Assembly: GCA_965223435.1 (NCBI GenBank)
Contig: CBDCWQ010000022.1
Span: 248,001-312,000, forward strand
Source of the DNA: CBDCWQ01 sp965223435
Lineage (GTDB): Bacteria; Myxococcota; Kuafuiibacteriia; Kuafuiibacteriales; Kuafuiibacteriaceae
DNA length: 64,000 bases
Reading direction: 5' to 3'
The translations under genes were made by a program, and so were the position numbers. How positions within the stretch are numbered: the first letter of the stretch is position 1; each line of letters opens with the position of its first letter. The notes beneath the pieces were generated by a model. The model saw nothing but the letters and a program-made list of their open reading frames with translations. It was not told the DNA's origin and searched no databases. Shown piece after piece: positions 8,704 to 18,610 of the stretch.

Positions 8704-9267
8704 TCAAGACACGAGATCGCGACCTCGAACGGTCATGGGGCGATATTCACGCACCGCCTCTCCGCATTCCCGACAGCGCTCGACATCGGGCTTGCAGGGG
8801 GTTTTGCACGATGGACAACAATCTGGACTGCCGGAAGCTTTCGCCAAAATGGCTCGGCAACCGGGGCAACGGCAACAACGGGCATCGGTGATGGTCACCG
8901 AACACCGCGGGCATCGGCGGACAGACCCCAGCTCCGGTACCGCCTTGGCTTCCGGCAATCCCGCCACCCTTTCAGGCCCTTGAATCCGCTTGCCTTTGAT
9001 TACGCTCAAGGACACGACCTCGCCTTGGGCGCTCGGAACCGTTCGCATCGGAGTCCGAACTTGGCCCGTGCGGACCGATTTTCTTTGCGAGGTTGAAGAA
9101 GGTACTTGCGCACCCCTATTCCACGACGTGGGGGCTGTGGGCACCGTGCTCCTCGGCGCGGCTGAAGGCTGAGTGCGCGCTGGAGGTGTTTGCACATGAA
9201 AGAATGCGAAGCAGTGAACACACCTGTTGTTCTCAATGAAACCCAGACCGCACAAGGAGCAATACAT
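8704..9267 (-). CDS. Protein with zinc ribbons at both ends
   Basis: A 187-residue soluble protein of unknown function. The N terminus has CSLC and CVHC (residues 3-19), a compact zinc-ribbon pattern. A basic, Ser/Thr/Pro-rich linker of about 90 residues follows. The C-terminal ~70 residues hold three pairs of the type CPRC...CRCPGC, CPSC...C and CREC, as in double zinc-ribbon (DZR) modules. It is likely a nucleic-acid or protein adaptor. It is the downstream neighbour of the giant metalloprotease genes on the same strand, 136 bases away, so cotranscription is possible but not shown. Confidence 0.7.
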   Translation of the reverse strand: MYCSLCGLGFIENNRCVHCFAFFHVQTPPARTQPSAAPRSTVPTAPTSWNRGAQVPSSTSQRKSVRTGQVRTPMRTVPSAQGEVVSLSVIKGKRIQGPERVAGLPEAKAVPELGSVRRCPRCSVTITDARCCRCPGCRAILAKASGSPDCCPSCKTPCKPDVERCRECGEAVREYRPMTVRGRDLVS

Positions 9268-9402
9268 CTTTCATTATTGTGCTTCTTTTTGGGTGAACTG
9301 CATAGGTGCGATTCGTAGAAAAAGCTAATAAAATCGAGCACGTGACCGGACTCACAAGCCTGTTCCATCGTCCAGTCCACTTCATCACAAAGAGCTTCGG
9401 GA

Positions 9403-12400
9403 TCAATCAACACGCTCTACCTGGCGGTTGAACTTACGCACGATATTGATGAACCCAACTTTGCTCCGAAGCGTTTCTCTATCACGCTCGTGCGCATCAC
9501 AGGCGTCTTCACGGCTGGCAAAACGCAACCCTGGTCCCACCAAGCCAGACGCTTCAGGATCCCCACAAGCCCCCAACGAGCGTTCCCACTCTTCCTTCAA
9601 GAACCGGTCTGCGTCGGACAAAAGATTGCTGCCCACGCTCCAGTTCCTAAATCGACCGCTTGCTCGATGAAAGGTGTCGCCATAGTAGACCCGAAATTCT
9701 TGGCCCAGACCCTCCCGCGGCTCTGGTGGGATAACCGGCGCACGATAGACAATAAAGGTCTCCGGATCCCGAAACTCCACGATCGGAAGACCGTCCGGAT
9801 ATCGGATATCTTCCGGGGTGCCTCGAATCGAAATCTGGGTAAATCGATGAAACTCAGGCGCGTAATCGTTAATCGACGACCAGTGGGCCAGCCCATACAG
9901 GAGCGCGTAAAAACGTAAGCTATAAGACCAAGCAGGTTCAATGCCCGGCAAATCTTCGATGGAGCGCCGAACCGCCCTCACCACACACCGCCTATTGCCC
10001 CCCGGACCCACCCCTCGACACACGCTTCCCGGATAAAGCGTGCATTCGTCCGCGGTATTACACGACCCGTACTGCTGCTCTTCATCAAAAAAAGGCATAT
10101 AGCGAACGCGCTTTTGCCCCGAAGCCGCGTCGGTCAACACCCGGGAGCGGTACCCTTCATGGTTACCTTCGATCAGCGCCGCAAAACGTTGAAGCATGGG
10201 GTCCAAATAGACTCTCGGGTATCCCAGCGAAAAAGCCCGGATATCGAAAAAGTCCGATAGGTCCCGAACGAAAATCCCAGATGACGTCGTCATTTGATGA
10301 ATCACAGCAAGCTTGTCGTAAAATGCCCCTAAACGATTTGCTTTGTAAAAATACTCGTTGGTCCAACTTGTATCGAGAAATCGTCCCGCCCCAAAACCCA
10401 GCCCAACATCAAATCGCTCTTCACAACTCGATTCACCATCCCAAAGGGTATACAGGTTCTTTACGGCATCGAGGCAATAAGCGCCAGGTTCCGGCGCCTG
10501 AATCACACGCTCCATGAAGTTCAGACCTTCATACGCTGCCTCTGCCCAAGACTCATACACGGGCGCATCCAGACGCCGCGTACGCGTGAAGAGAAAAAAC
10601 CGAAAAACATTGCTCATGTGAAATAGACGCCGGCTCTGGAATCTCGCCATGTAGGCACGAGGACTGTACCATCCGCCGATCGGGTACGCGTCCCGGCGAA
10701 AGTGGTCGAACACATAGTCGCGGTCGTACCGGTTGATATGATTCCGAGTCGCCTCCAAAAAGTCCCAACCGCTGTCCCATCGCTGACAAAAAGGATTCAC
10801 AAAACCCGCGTATAGATCCGAGCAGTACGCGTATTCTACGCGGTGCATATAACGCGACCAGTCCAGACCACGGTCGTCCGCCACCCCGTCCCCGTCGTCG
10901 TCGACGCCGTCGACAGATTCATCGACAGCGGTGTCCGGATTGTCCGCCTCGGGCCGATTGCGCAGAACTTCCAACTCCTGGGCCACAAAGTCGGCGACCG
11001 GAATCATCATCCGAGCCTCTGAGATATTGCGGTGGCCTTTTCCATCCTGCGGATTGCCCAAAAATGCGGCCGGTTCCGTTCGAAAGCCATCCACCTGATC
11101 CAAGAGCCAACTTTGGTCATTGATGCTCAAAAAACACCCCGGGACGCCCTCCGATTGACTGTTGGCCTCGATGCGCGTGACGTACTGGCGCATCACCGTA
11201 TCAAACTTCGTGTCACAAGCTGGGTTCTGTTCATAGTCGAAGTCATCTTCCGTGTCTGCCAGTCCGTCAGGCCCCAAACGGCATAGCGTTTCATTCCGAG
11301 GAACGGGGCTCGACGAAAACAGTTTTGGCAAGGCCTCCGGCCCCATCAAGAAACGCAACTCACCCAGAAAAGGGAACCGAGAGGATTGCCCAAAAGAACC
11401 CGAGCGGGTTCCACACAATCGGGAATAGTCGCCAAATTTTCTTGGATCTGGAATCGAAACTTTTCGCGGATTCCACACATCGATCAGTTCACCGTACATA
11501 AACCGAATCGCCGCTCCATCGTACGGTCCAATCCCGTGGAGTCCTTCAAGCGGAATATCAAACGCGTAGTCCATCAAAGAAGCGTACTTGAATTCGTTTC
11601 CCCGGTGCCGATCCTCCTCGCTTGGTGCCTCTCTCCAGTATTGGCGCTCTCCCTCGTCCGTTTCATGCGACCAAAACTCTTTTCGGTAATTGAGCGGATC
11701 CATCGAAGCCTCAAAATTGTGACGAAGTCCCAACGTATGCCCCACTTCATGCCCTTGCACCGCCGCATAAAGTTCTGAGCGAAGAAACTGAAAAATCTCT
11801 TCACGGGACGCCCCCTGAAAACTCTCCGCCAAACCAGAAGAGTTGGGATCAAAAAAGTCAGCCATATCGAAACCGAGACGGCCAAACTCATAAGCCGCCT
11901 CCATAAAAGGGTTGCTCTCGGCGCTCATCCCCCAGCTCAGCGGCGAGGCTAAAGACCGCACTGTGCTGCCGCCCGAACCCGGCGGGAACAAGCTTGCGTC
12001 CTGCTGGAACGCCGTCTGCCCTGGCGTCGGCAGCGCACTGAAGGGCTGATAGAGCTCCGGCCCTCGAAAGCCGCGAAAAATATCCCCGGTTGGGAGAAAA
12101 TCTTCTTCGAGCGTACTCCCTTCCAAAAGTTGGCGGACTCTCTGCTCTTCGTCGCCGGCCCGCGTTGGACTCAACAGGTCGGCTCCAAGATCGGCAACCA
12201 GATCCCGTTCGTAGGCCATAAGACTCCCGCGCACCTCGGACCGAATGCTTGTACCTTCGTGAACCAACCTCGAAACCACCGTTCGCCGAGAGACATCCCC
12301 ACGAAACAGTTCTTCTTCATCGAGATCACCATTAAGCCACTGAATCACATCCACATGCCGCTGCGAGATGGCATCGCCGGCATCACCGAAGTAGTTGGCC

Positions 12401-14124
12401 ACATTGGATACAAACTCGCCCGTTTCTGGATCCTGGCCAAACTGAGCGATGCCCCAGGGCCCACGCGGCTGAATGGGATCTACGTAATTTTGGAAGTTGT
12501 ATCTGAGATCACCCAGACGCTGCCAATGGAAGGCCATCGGCAGCCCCTCTTGAGCGGCTCTTTTGGGGTCGAGCGTCTTGCCGTTGTTGAGTTCCCAAAA
12601 CTGCACCGCCGCGCAAACCCTCCGAACGTTTCCGCGAGCCACGAGGTCCATCCCTCCGACGATGCGCTCCACAATCGCTTCATGCCCCTGTGCTTTCACA
12701 TAGTCCCGGATGTTCTTTATGTTGCAATCGTTTTGCCGAAACTGGAACATCTGTGCTCCCATCTCAGTCTCTAGGCCTGCCACATCGGGCCTGCCGATCG
12801 TCGTACACCGCTGATCGCCACATGAGCCCGTACACGGAATCGACTGACCCTCGTCAGAAACACACTTGTTTTGCAAAAAGGCGACCGTTTCCGCCAACGG
12901 GTGATTCCATGCGTCCGCGATCTTCTTCGCCGCCGGAATCAATTCTTGAGGAAAGTCTACATTGCCGTAGTAGACAATAGGCTTTGCACGTCGCTCTTCG
13001 TAGTCCCTGTAGGTCTCGGTCAACTCGTCATAGGAGTCCTCCCAAAGATCAAACCGCCCAGCCATGTAGATGCGCCCGGTACGCGTCAAGAGCCGCTCTT
13101 TGTCAAAAGCGACCCGCAGCGTACGAAAGTTTCCGAACGCCGCATCATAGGGGAAGGTTTCGACCCGACAGCTCCCTGGATCTTCAGCCTTAGACGGGCT
13201 GGTCGTCACCCGCGATTCCGTGCAAGGCTTTCCTCCTTCTCCAAAAATGAGGGCGTTGCCTTCCTCGTCTTTGATCTCTTTCGAATCCGGATAGTGGAGC
13301 GGCTGATAGTCATCGTTCGGGTCGATTTTAGAAAAAGAAAGCCGAACCCGAACATCGCCCGCGCCACAACGGGGGACATCGTTAAACAGCAGCATCATGC
13401 TGCAGTAGTAAGGGTCAGGCGTAATATGATAGACGTTTGTCACATCAAAGTAATCTTCTGTGAAGATCGGTCGATCTGGATCGGTCTCCACATGACCCTG
13501 GATGTAAAACCTAGACAAGGACTGGCCGCTGAGAAATCCATCAGGAAAGCTGGTCCAGCCCGTTTGAAAACGGGTCGGGGTCCCCACCACGTTCTGCGAC
13601 CAATCAACCCTCATGTACCTTCGAAGATGCCAAGGCCGATCCGTATCATTTTCAACGATGACATTGTTCTCAACGCCCGTCGTCCGGCTATAGTCCCGCT
13701 GGATGTCGAAGTGCTTTTCTATTTTGAAGGCGACCACCGGTGCCCCAAAAAAGTCTCGACCTTCGTCGGTGAGCCCCTCCGCATAAGGTACAAACTCGTA
13801 GCTCCGATACCCCGTCAACAGGCCTTCCCTGATCTCAAATCGAAGTTTCTCTAGATTTGACGCCGTGCCCGTCAAATGGCCAGATTCCGGGTCTGAACTG
13901 GTGATGGTGGCACGGTGGTACCAGATTCCATCAAAAAGTCGTTTATCCAAAGCGTTCGGTTGAGTGCGATCGATGCTCGAAACACCGGGCGAACAAGCAG
14001 CAGCCACCAACACGCCGCAAGATAAAACACCTAAGCTAAGCAGGAACACGCGTGTTCGAAGCCAGGAGCCAAGGGACCCGACGCGGAAGCACGTGAGCCG
14101 GCACCAGAGGGTCCAATGCCCCAT
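9403..14124 (-). CDS. Giant secreted metzincin-type zinc metalloprotease (lipoprotein), copy 2
   Basis: A lipoprotein of about 1573 residues with a zinc-protease core. The signal ends in VAAAC, giving an acylated Cys. The active site is HEVGHTLGLRHNF (first His about residue 792), the HExxHxxGxxH metzincin pattern with catalytic Glu and three zinc ligands intact; the Met-turn candidate is SLMDY about 70 residues later. The rest resembles very large Bacteroidetes/Myxococcota proteins described as zinc-dependent metalloproteases with DUF5117-like parts. It is paralogous to the gene just upstream (11 bases apart upstream of its longest start); both share YMRVDW, HF...R.Y and VENNVI/NETNSI-type segments. 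I chose ATG 14124 because AGGA precedes it; ATG 14172 is also in frame. It also holds late Cys-rich loops. Substrate unknown. Confidence 0.85.
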   Translation of the reverse strand: MGHWTLWCRLTCFRVGSLGSWLRTRVFLLSLGVLSCGVLVAAACSPGVSSIDRTQPNALDKRLFDGIWYHRATITSSDPESGHLTGTASNLEKLRFEIREGLLTGYRSYEFVPYAEGLTDEGRDFFGAPVVAFKIEKHFDIQRDYSRTTGVENNVIVENDTDRPWHLRRYMRVDWSQNVVGTPTRFQTGWTSFPDGFLSGQSLSRFYIQGHVETDPDRPIFTEDYFDVTNVYHITPDPYYCSMMLLFNDVPRCGAGDVRVRLSFSKIDPNDDYQPLHYPDSKEIKDEEGNALIFGEGGKPCTESRVTTSPSKAEDPGSCRVETFPYDAAFGNFRTLRVAFDKERLLTRTGRIYMAGRFDLWEDSYDELTETYRDYEERRAKPIVYYGNVDFPQELIPAAKKIADAWNHPLAETVAFLQNKCVSDEGQSIPCTGSCGDQRCTTIGRPDVAGLETEMGAQMFQFRQNDCNIKNIRDYVKAQGHEAIVERIVGGMDLVARGNVRRVCAAVQFWELNNGKTLDPKRAAQEGLPMAFHWQRLGDLRYNFQNYVDPIQPRGPWGIAQFGQDPETGEFVSNVANYFGDAGDAISQRHVDVIQWLNGDLDEEELFRGDVSRRTVVSRLVHEGTSIRSEVRGSLMAYERDLVADLGADLLSPTRAGDEEQRVRQLLEGSTLEEDFLPTGDIFRGFRGPELYQPFSALPTPGQTAFQQDASLFPPGSGGSTVRSLASPLSWGMSAESNPFMEAAYEFGRLGFDMADFFDPNSSGLAESFQGASREEIFQFLRSELYAAVQGHEVGHTLGLRHNFEASMDPLNYRKEFWSHETDEGERQYWREAPSEEDRHRGNEFKYASLMDYAFDIPLEGLHGIGPYDGAAIRFMYGELIDVWNPRKVSIPDPRKFGDYSRLCGTRSGSFGQSSRFPFLGELRFLMGPEALPKLFSSSPVPRNETLCRLGPDGLADTEDDFDYEQNPACDTKFDTVMRQYVTRIEANSQSEGVPGCFLSINDQSWLLDQVDGFRTEPAAFLGNPQDGKGHRNISEARMMIPVADFVAQELEVLRNRPEADNPDTAVDESVDGVDDDGDGVADDRGLDWSRYMHRVEYAYCSDLYAGFVNPFCQRWDSGWDFLEATRNHINRYDRDYVFDHFRRDAYPIGGWYSPRAYMARFQSRRLFHMSNVFRFFLFTRTRRLDAPVYESWAEAAYEGLNFMERVIQAPEPGAYCLDAVKNLYTLWDGESSCEERFDVGLGFGAGRFLDTSWTNEYFYKANRLGAFYDKLAVIHQMTTSSGIFVRDLSDFFDIRAFSLGYPRVYLDPMLQRFAALIEGNHEGYRSRVLTDAASGQKRVRYMPFFDEEQQYGSCNTADECTLYPGSVCRGVGPGGNRRCVVRAVRRSIEDLPGIEPAWSYSLRFYALLYGLAHWSSINDYAPEFHRFTQISIRGTPEDIRYPDGLPIVEFRDPETFIVYRAPVIPPEPREGLGQEFRVYYGDTFHRASGRFRNWSVGSNLLSDADRFLKEEWERSLGACGDPEASGLVGPGLRFASREDACDAHERDRETLRSKVGFINIVRKFNRQVERVD

Positions 14125-14185
14125 AGTTCCTAGATCCGGACTTGTGCATTCCTGTTTAAGGTCCAACTTCATCACGGAGGTTCAC

Positions 14186-17100
14186 CTACTCGTTCTGGAA
14201 AATCTGGTAGAGCAACCGAGCGTACTCCAGCCGTTCGACCCACTGGCGCCAGGTATCGCGATCTGCTGGGCTTTGACCTTCGTCTTCATAGCGAAAGCGA
14301 GCAGCCTCCGCTCCCGCGACGAGCGAACAACCAGGACTGCTCTTTTCGGCCACGATGTTGATGCTTCGGTATTCGATGCGGCTAAATGAATCGAGCGTAC
14401 GGCAAAAACAAGGGACATTTGACCCTCCGTCGTCACACTCGGGCAGCGACGCCCAGTCAACAAAATCGTCGTAGGCCCCCAGTGCAAACACCTTGTACGA
14501 CTTTCCCATGTCCAGCTGGGTATCGAGGTCAGAAGAAAAAAGAGCGTGCGCGGCCAACATCCCGGTAAACGGGATACTCGCAAAAAACCTAGGATAAACG
14601 TACGACGGTCGGTCGCAATCGGGCGGCGGTCCAGGCAAAGATTCATTGCGCTCAGGATCGATCAAGGCTCTAGGCTCAAAATATCCGCGGCTGGCATCAT
14701 CCGGGTGCTCCGGGTCTCGGCACCAATACGACCCCAAAGCCATTGCGGTTTCCTGACTTCTAATCGAAAGGTCGGTTCCGGAGTCTATGGTCGCTATTCG
14801 GTCATAGAGATCACGAAGCTCGGGCTCAAAAAGCCGGTATAGGCCGATAGAGTAGTTGCGAAGGTCTAGATCGTAGTTGAATCGAAACAGGGTTGGTCTC
14901 GTGATACCCAACCGCAAAATCGTATTACTCTTGTCAAAAAAAGAGCCCACAAAACTCCATGACCAATCTTCGTAGTCTTCCGTAAATCCCACGCCCGCCG
15001 GTCTGCTTTGCCCCAACGGAACTTGGATCGCCTCAAGCGCCCGCGCTTCCTCACCGGCAAGTGACAAATCTGGATCGCAATCCAGTTCGTCGTCGTCTAT
15101 CAAAAACCAGGGGACGTAGATCTTCGGCTGATATTCACCCTCGGTTTCTCCTCCCACGTTGGGCACCGGACACATTCGGTCTGGCTCAGGGGTAGAAAGG
15201 ATTTCAGACGCCATATTGAGGCCCATAGCCACGGTGGCGTGCATATCGCGATAGAGGTTTGTTGCTTCAAAACCGGGCTCTGTAACGCGGTAATAATACA
15301 ACCACTGCGCAACCGTATCGATGTAGCTCATCGCAAAGTTTGCTGGAATCGTAGCTCTAGACGGGTTCCAAGAGATCGGTACCAGACGGTCTCGCACGAA
15401 ATTATTAAAGAAAAAATAGTTCGACCACATCGAGTGGTAGTTGGCAAAAACCTCCCGTAGATTTGATCCATAGTCGAAAGTTGAGCAAAACGGTGTACGC
15501 CGGTCGTAGTAATTGTCGCAAAAGAGAAACGGAACTTCTCGTTTGGGCGGGTTTTGGGGGTCAAAAGTCACCCAAGTTCGTTTACGAATCGCGTCTTTTG
15601 CGACCTGGCCCGCGCAGATGGTATCACCCGGGGCGCATCTCGCTGCACAACCAGAGGCTCCACAAAGGTGTTCCGGAATCTCCCGATAGTCATTGCGGTA
15701 GCGCCATGCTCGTAGATCTTGCCCGCCTTCAAGTTCTGATCCTGCGGCGTCGGCCTCAAAAACGGCAACCTGTCCTGCATATGCAAAACGAATGGCTGCC
15801 TCATCGTATTTACCCAAAAAATCGGCAAAAGCACCTTTTGCGGCCAAGTACTCCATCACGGTCGTGTGCCGAAATTCGTCGATGCGTCCCGCCAGCTGTT
15901 CGTCTTGCCCCTTAAAAAACAGGTCCCAGAAGCGATCGTCGTAATTCATCGCGTCATAGGAGCCCTCGAAATTATGGGTAAGCCCGACATTGTGACCGAT
16001 TTCATGCAGCATCACGTGCTTGACCAAGCGATTGATCACGATCTCGTACCGCTCGTCGCGTGTGTACGGCTCGCCATTCGGTTTTTCTTTGAACGCAAGC
16101 GCCAAACCAACCCAATGGGGGTCGAAGTCCTGTTTCAGAAAACAAAACCCCGAATCTCCTAAACGAGCCCGCGCATCGGCCAGGGCCTGAGACAAATGGT
16201 CTTGCTGGCGAAAACGGCCGGCCGGGGAGGCAAGGTCTTGAAGACCGTCCGGCACGGGTTCTCCCGGTCGCCACGCCCCTTGAGCAGCCATCATGAGCCA
16301 TTCGTTGGTGATCAAAGGAGCCTCAGCCCGAGTCCCCCGAATCCGATCTAACCGAGACAACTGTTGGTCTGGGCTTGGAAGCTCTCGTAAGAGCGAATCC
16401 TTCGAAGCCCCAAGCCGACGAAAGCGCCTCTCCATCCGAGCAAGATAGTGCGGACTGACCTCGGTTTCCGATAACGACTGTTGCCGTTTAACGGACCGCG
16501 CAACCTGCTTGCGTATATCCTGTCCATGAATGATTTCTTCCGGGCTTTTCTCGTCATTGATGAGCTCAATGTAGTCCACAATATTGGCCGCCGAGACTTC
16601 TTGCGCAAACCCACGAATGAAGGCGCTCGCACTTACGGTCTCGCCGGTTCGAGCGTCACCGTGCATCGGACCGTACCCACCCCATCCGGACTGCTGGGGG
16701 TTTTGAAGCCAAACGACCATGTTGTACCGCACGTCTCCTACACGCTGCCATTCGAAGCGGCTCTGGCCGGTTTCAAGGTCCAGGGTTGCCGCTTCCAGCG
16801 AAGTGCATACCGTCCGAAGGTTTCCGACCGCCAAACGCTCAGCCACGTCCTCGACGCCGGACACACAGTCGGGTTTGTCGCGACACACCGCTCGCCGGAC
16901 CGCACCCAGCATATCGGGATGGGCTTCGACAAACGCTACGATGTTGTCCACACGACAATCGTTGGGCCGAATCTCAAACATGCGCGGGACATTATCTGTG
17001 CTCCGCTCGGTGAGATCTTTCACCAGCGAGCTGAAGATACGGTTGTACTCATCAGCAACCTCGCTGGCCGCAGCTCGGTACTGTTCGGGATACTCCGCGT

Positions 17101-18262
17101 TTAAGTAGTAGACAATGGGTCTCGGCGTTCGCTCTGAGAACGGGAGTGACCGCCCCTGTTCGTCCGTGCTGCGCTCCCAAATGTCAAAAAGATTGGCGCG
17201 AAAGAGCCGTCCGGACTCGGTCGTTTCGTATCCTCGATCGTAGGTAGGTGTACTCACTCTGAAAATCCCAAACCGATCGTAGATCGGTTCACGCAACACC
17301 TCGCCGGTCTGATCGTCGTAAATCGGCTTGCCCGATTCATTGGTGCGCACAACCGAATCGGGATAAATACGCGGCTCATAGTCAGAAACCTGCGCGATGC
17401 GCTTAAAGCTGTGCCGTACCTTGGCCTCACCGAACCCACATTGCGAATAGCCCGCACGAAAAAATCCGACAAAGGCGGCACACGTGATCAGATCCATGGA
17501 CAGGATCGCATGGTGGGTCACCTCGACATAGTCGTCAGAAAAACGAGACGCGTAGGGATCGGTTGGTGTCGTCTGAAGATCGCTCCACCGCGCAAAACTC
17601 GACACGTAGTTGACCGGAAAACCAGATCCACTTCGGTCTGCAAACAGGCTCCCGGCGATCTGATTGGCCGCCCAATCAACGCGCATAAACGTGCGCTCAT
17701 GCCAAGCACGGTCCAGCGTGTTCTCCTGAATGCTGTTCGTCTCGTTCCCCGTCGGTGCGTTGTAGTTGCGGATTCGATCGAAGTGCGACAGAATCGGCCA
17801 GGACGCGACAACGGCCCCCTCAAAACTGTCATTCCCTTCGGCAACATCATCCTCACTGCCGGCGATCGATGCGTACGGTTTATAAGCAACAAGAACCTTC
17901 TCTTCGATTCTGAATCGAACGCGGTCGAGCATAATGTCGCCCTGGCCTTCGACGATGTACGCGTTTGTTGTTTCTGACTTGACGATCGTGCGCCGGTAGT
18001 ACCATTCGCTATCTGATTGAAAAATGGCCTTCCGCACAAAACCAGGCTGCACGGTGGTAATGTCATCAGCCCGAGGCCCACAAGCCCCGGTCATGCCAAA
18101 AAGAGCCCAGCAGGCCCACAAAGACGCATCACGCCGGCGCCCCAAGGCACGCAAAAACTGCACAGACCATGCAATACCGGTCAGACGACGGCGGAACAAG
18201 CCCGCCCTCTGACCACCTAGTACCCCTTGCCGGAAGTTCGTTCCGCGTTTTCGCCGAGTCAT
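14186..18262 (-). CDS. Giant secreted metzincin-type zinc metalloprotease (lipoprotein), copy 1
   Basis: The upstream paralogue, 1358 residues. ATG 18262 was chosen because AGGA sits seven bases before it; the frame is open to 18418, but that part lies inside an inverted repeat. A long basic leader is followed by a hydrophobic stretch ending GMTGAC, a lipoprotein-type cleavage site. The active site HEIGHNVGLTHNF begins about residue 753, with all metzincin residues present, and TVMEY is the likely Met-turn. Sequence similarity to the downstream copy runs along the whole N-terminal ~600 residues and around the active site, so this is a tandem duplication that has diverged strongly. The two probably form one transcript. 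A role in degrading external protein or prey material is inference only. Confidence 0.85.
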   Translation of the reverse strand: MTRRKRGTNFRQGVLGGQRAGLFRRRLTGIAWSVQFLRALGRRRDASLWACWALFGMTGACGPRADDITTVQPGFVRKAIFQSDSEWYYRRTIVKSETTNAYIVEGQGDIMLDRVRFRIEEKVLVAYKPYASIAGSEDDVAEGNDSFEGAVVASWPILSHFDRIRNYNAPTGNETNSIQENTLDRAWHERTFMRVDWAANQIAGSLFADRSGSGFPVNYVSSFARWSDLQTTPTDPYASRFSDDYVEVTHHAILSMDLITCAAFVGFFRAGYSQCGFGEAKVRHSFKRIAQVSDYEPRIYPDSVVRTNESGKPIYDDQTGEVLREPIYDRFGIFRVSTPTYDRGYETTESGRLFRANLFDIWERSTDEQGRSLPFSERTPRPIVYYLNAEYPEQYRAAASEVADEYNRIFSSLVKDLTERSTDNVPRMFEIRPNDCRVDNIVAFVEAHPDMLGAVRRAVCRDKPDCVSGVEDVAERLAVGNLRTVCTSLEAATLDLETGQSRFEWQRVGDVRYNMVVWLQNPQQSGWGGYGPMHGDARTGETVSASAFIRGFAQEVSAANIVDYIELINDEKSPEEIIHGQDIRKQVARSVKRQQSLSETEVSPHYLARMERRFRRLGASKDSLLRELPSPDQQLSRLDRIRGTRAEAPLITNEWLMMAAQGAWRPGEPVPDGLQDLASPAGRFRQQDHLSQALADARARLGDSGFCFLKQDFDPHWVGLALAFKEKPNGEPYTRDERYEIVINRLVKHVMLHEIGHNVGLTHNFEGSYDAMNYDDRFWDLFFKGQDEQLAGRIDEFRHTTVMEYLAAKGAFADFLGKYDEAAIRFAYAGQVAVFEADAAGSELEGGQDLRAWRYRNDYREIPEHLCGASGCAARCAPGDTICAGQVAKDAIRKRTWVTFDPQNPPKREVPFLFCDNYYDRRTPFCSTFDYGSNLREVFANYHSMWSNYFFFNNFVRDRLVPISWNPSRATIPANFAMSYIDTVAQWLYYYRVTEPGFEATNLYRDMHATVAMGLNMASEILSTPEPDRMCPVPNVGGETEGEYQPKIYVPWFLIDDDELDCDPDLSLAGEEARALEAIQVPLGQSRPAGVGFTEDYEDWSWSFVGSFFDKSNTILRLGITRPTLFRFNYDLDLRNYSIGLYRLFEPELRDLYDRIATIDSGTDLSIRSQETAMALGSYWCRDPEHPDDASRGYFEPRALIDPERNESLPGPPPDCDRPSYVYPRFFASIPFTGMLAAHALFSSDLDTQLDMGKSYKVFALGAYDDFVDWASLPECDDGGSNVPCFCRTLDSFSRIEYRSINIVAEKSSPGCSLVAGAEAARFRYEDEGQSPADRDTWRQWVERLEYARLLYQIFQNE

Positions 18263-18395
18263 CGTTTTTCCTGGTGGTGGCGCGAGGAGGGCGCATAGTC
18301 TGCCTATGCAACCGAGGAGAGCGAAGCGGCGACGCCAGCAGGGAGGACGAGGGCCGGCGAAAACCGGGAGCGAACTTCCGGCAAGGGGTACTAGG
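18216..18395. repeat. 180-bp inverted-repeat element over the metalloprotease start
   Basis: Two ~43-base arms, 18216-18258 and 18353-18395, are inverted copies with about five mismatches; the outer parts (CCTAGTACCCCTTGCCGGAA and its complement) are perfect. A small 6-bp hairpin, GCATAG/CTATGC, lies near the centre at 18293-18309. Between the arms the sequence is only weakly symmetrical. The element covers the start codon of the upstream metalloprotease at 18262 and much of the 349-base gap to the divergent gene at 18611, in which I see no other gene. It has the form of a small non-autonomous mobile element or of a large regulatory hairpin; I see no clear target duplication. Confidence 0.7.
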
Positions 18396-18610
18396 AGCCC
18401 GTTCAGACTGCTCCGCACACACCGGAGACCAGTCCCCTGGATCCGTGATTCCTCACCGCTTCACTCAAAAGGCCAAAGATGTCATCGAAGGTAGGCCAAA
18501 AACCGATAGGCTGCTTGCCAGAAGACACACACCCAGCAGACACTCCGGCCAGTCCCAACGCGCGATAAACCGCTAACACGGAGCCTCGGACTTGCACCCA
18601 GCCCACAGAA

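Noticed and set aside
9006..9413. 135-residue minus-strand frame
   Set aside because: It overlaps the zinc-ribbon gene in another frame and only ~40 residues are free; no support.
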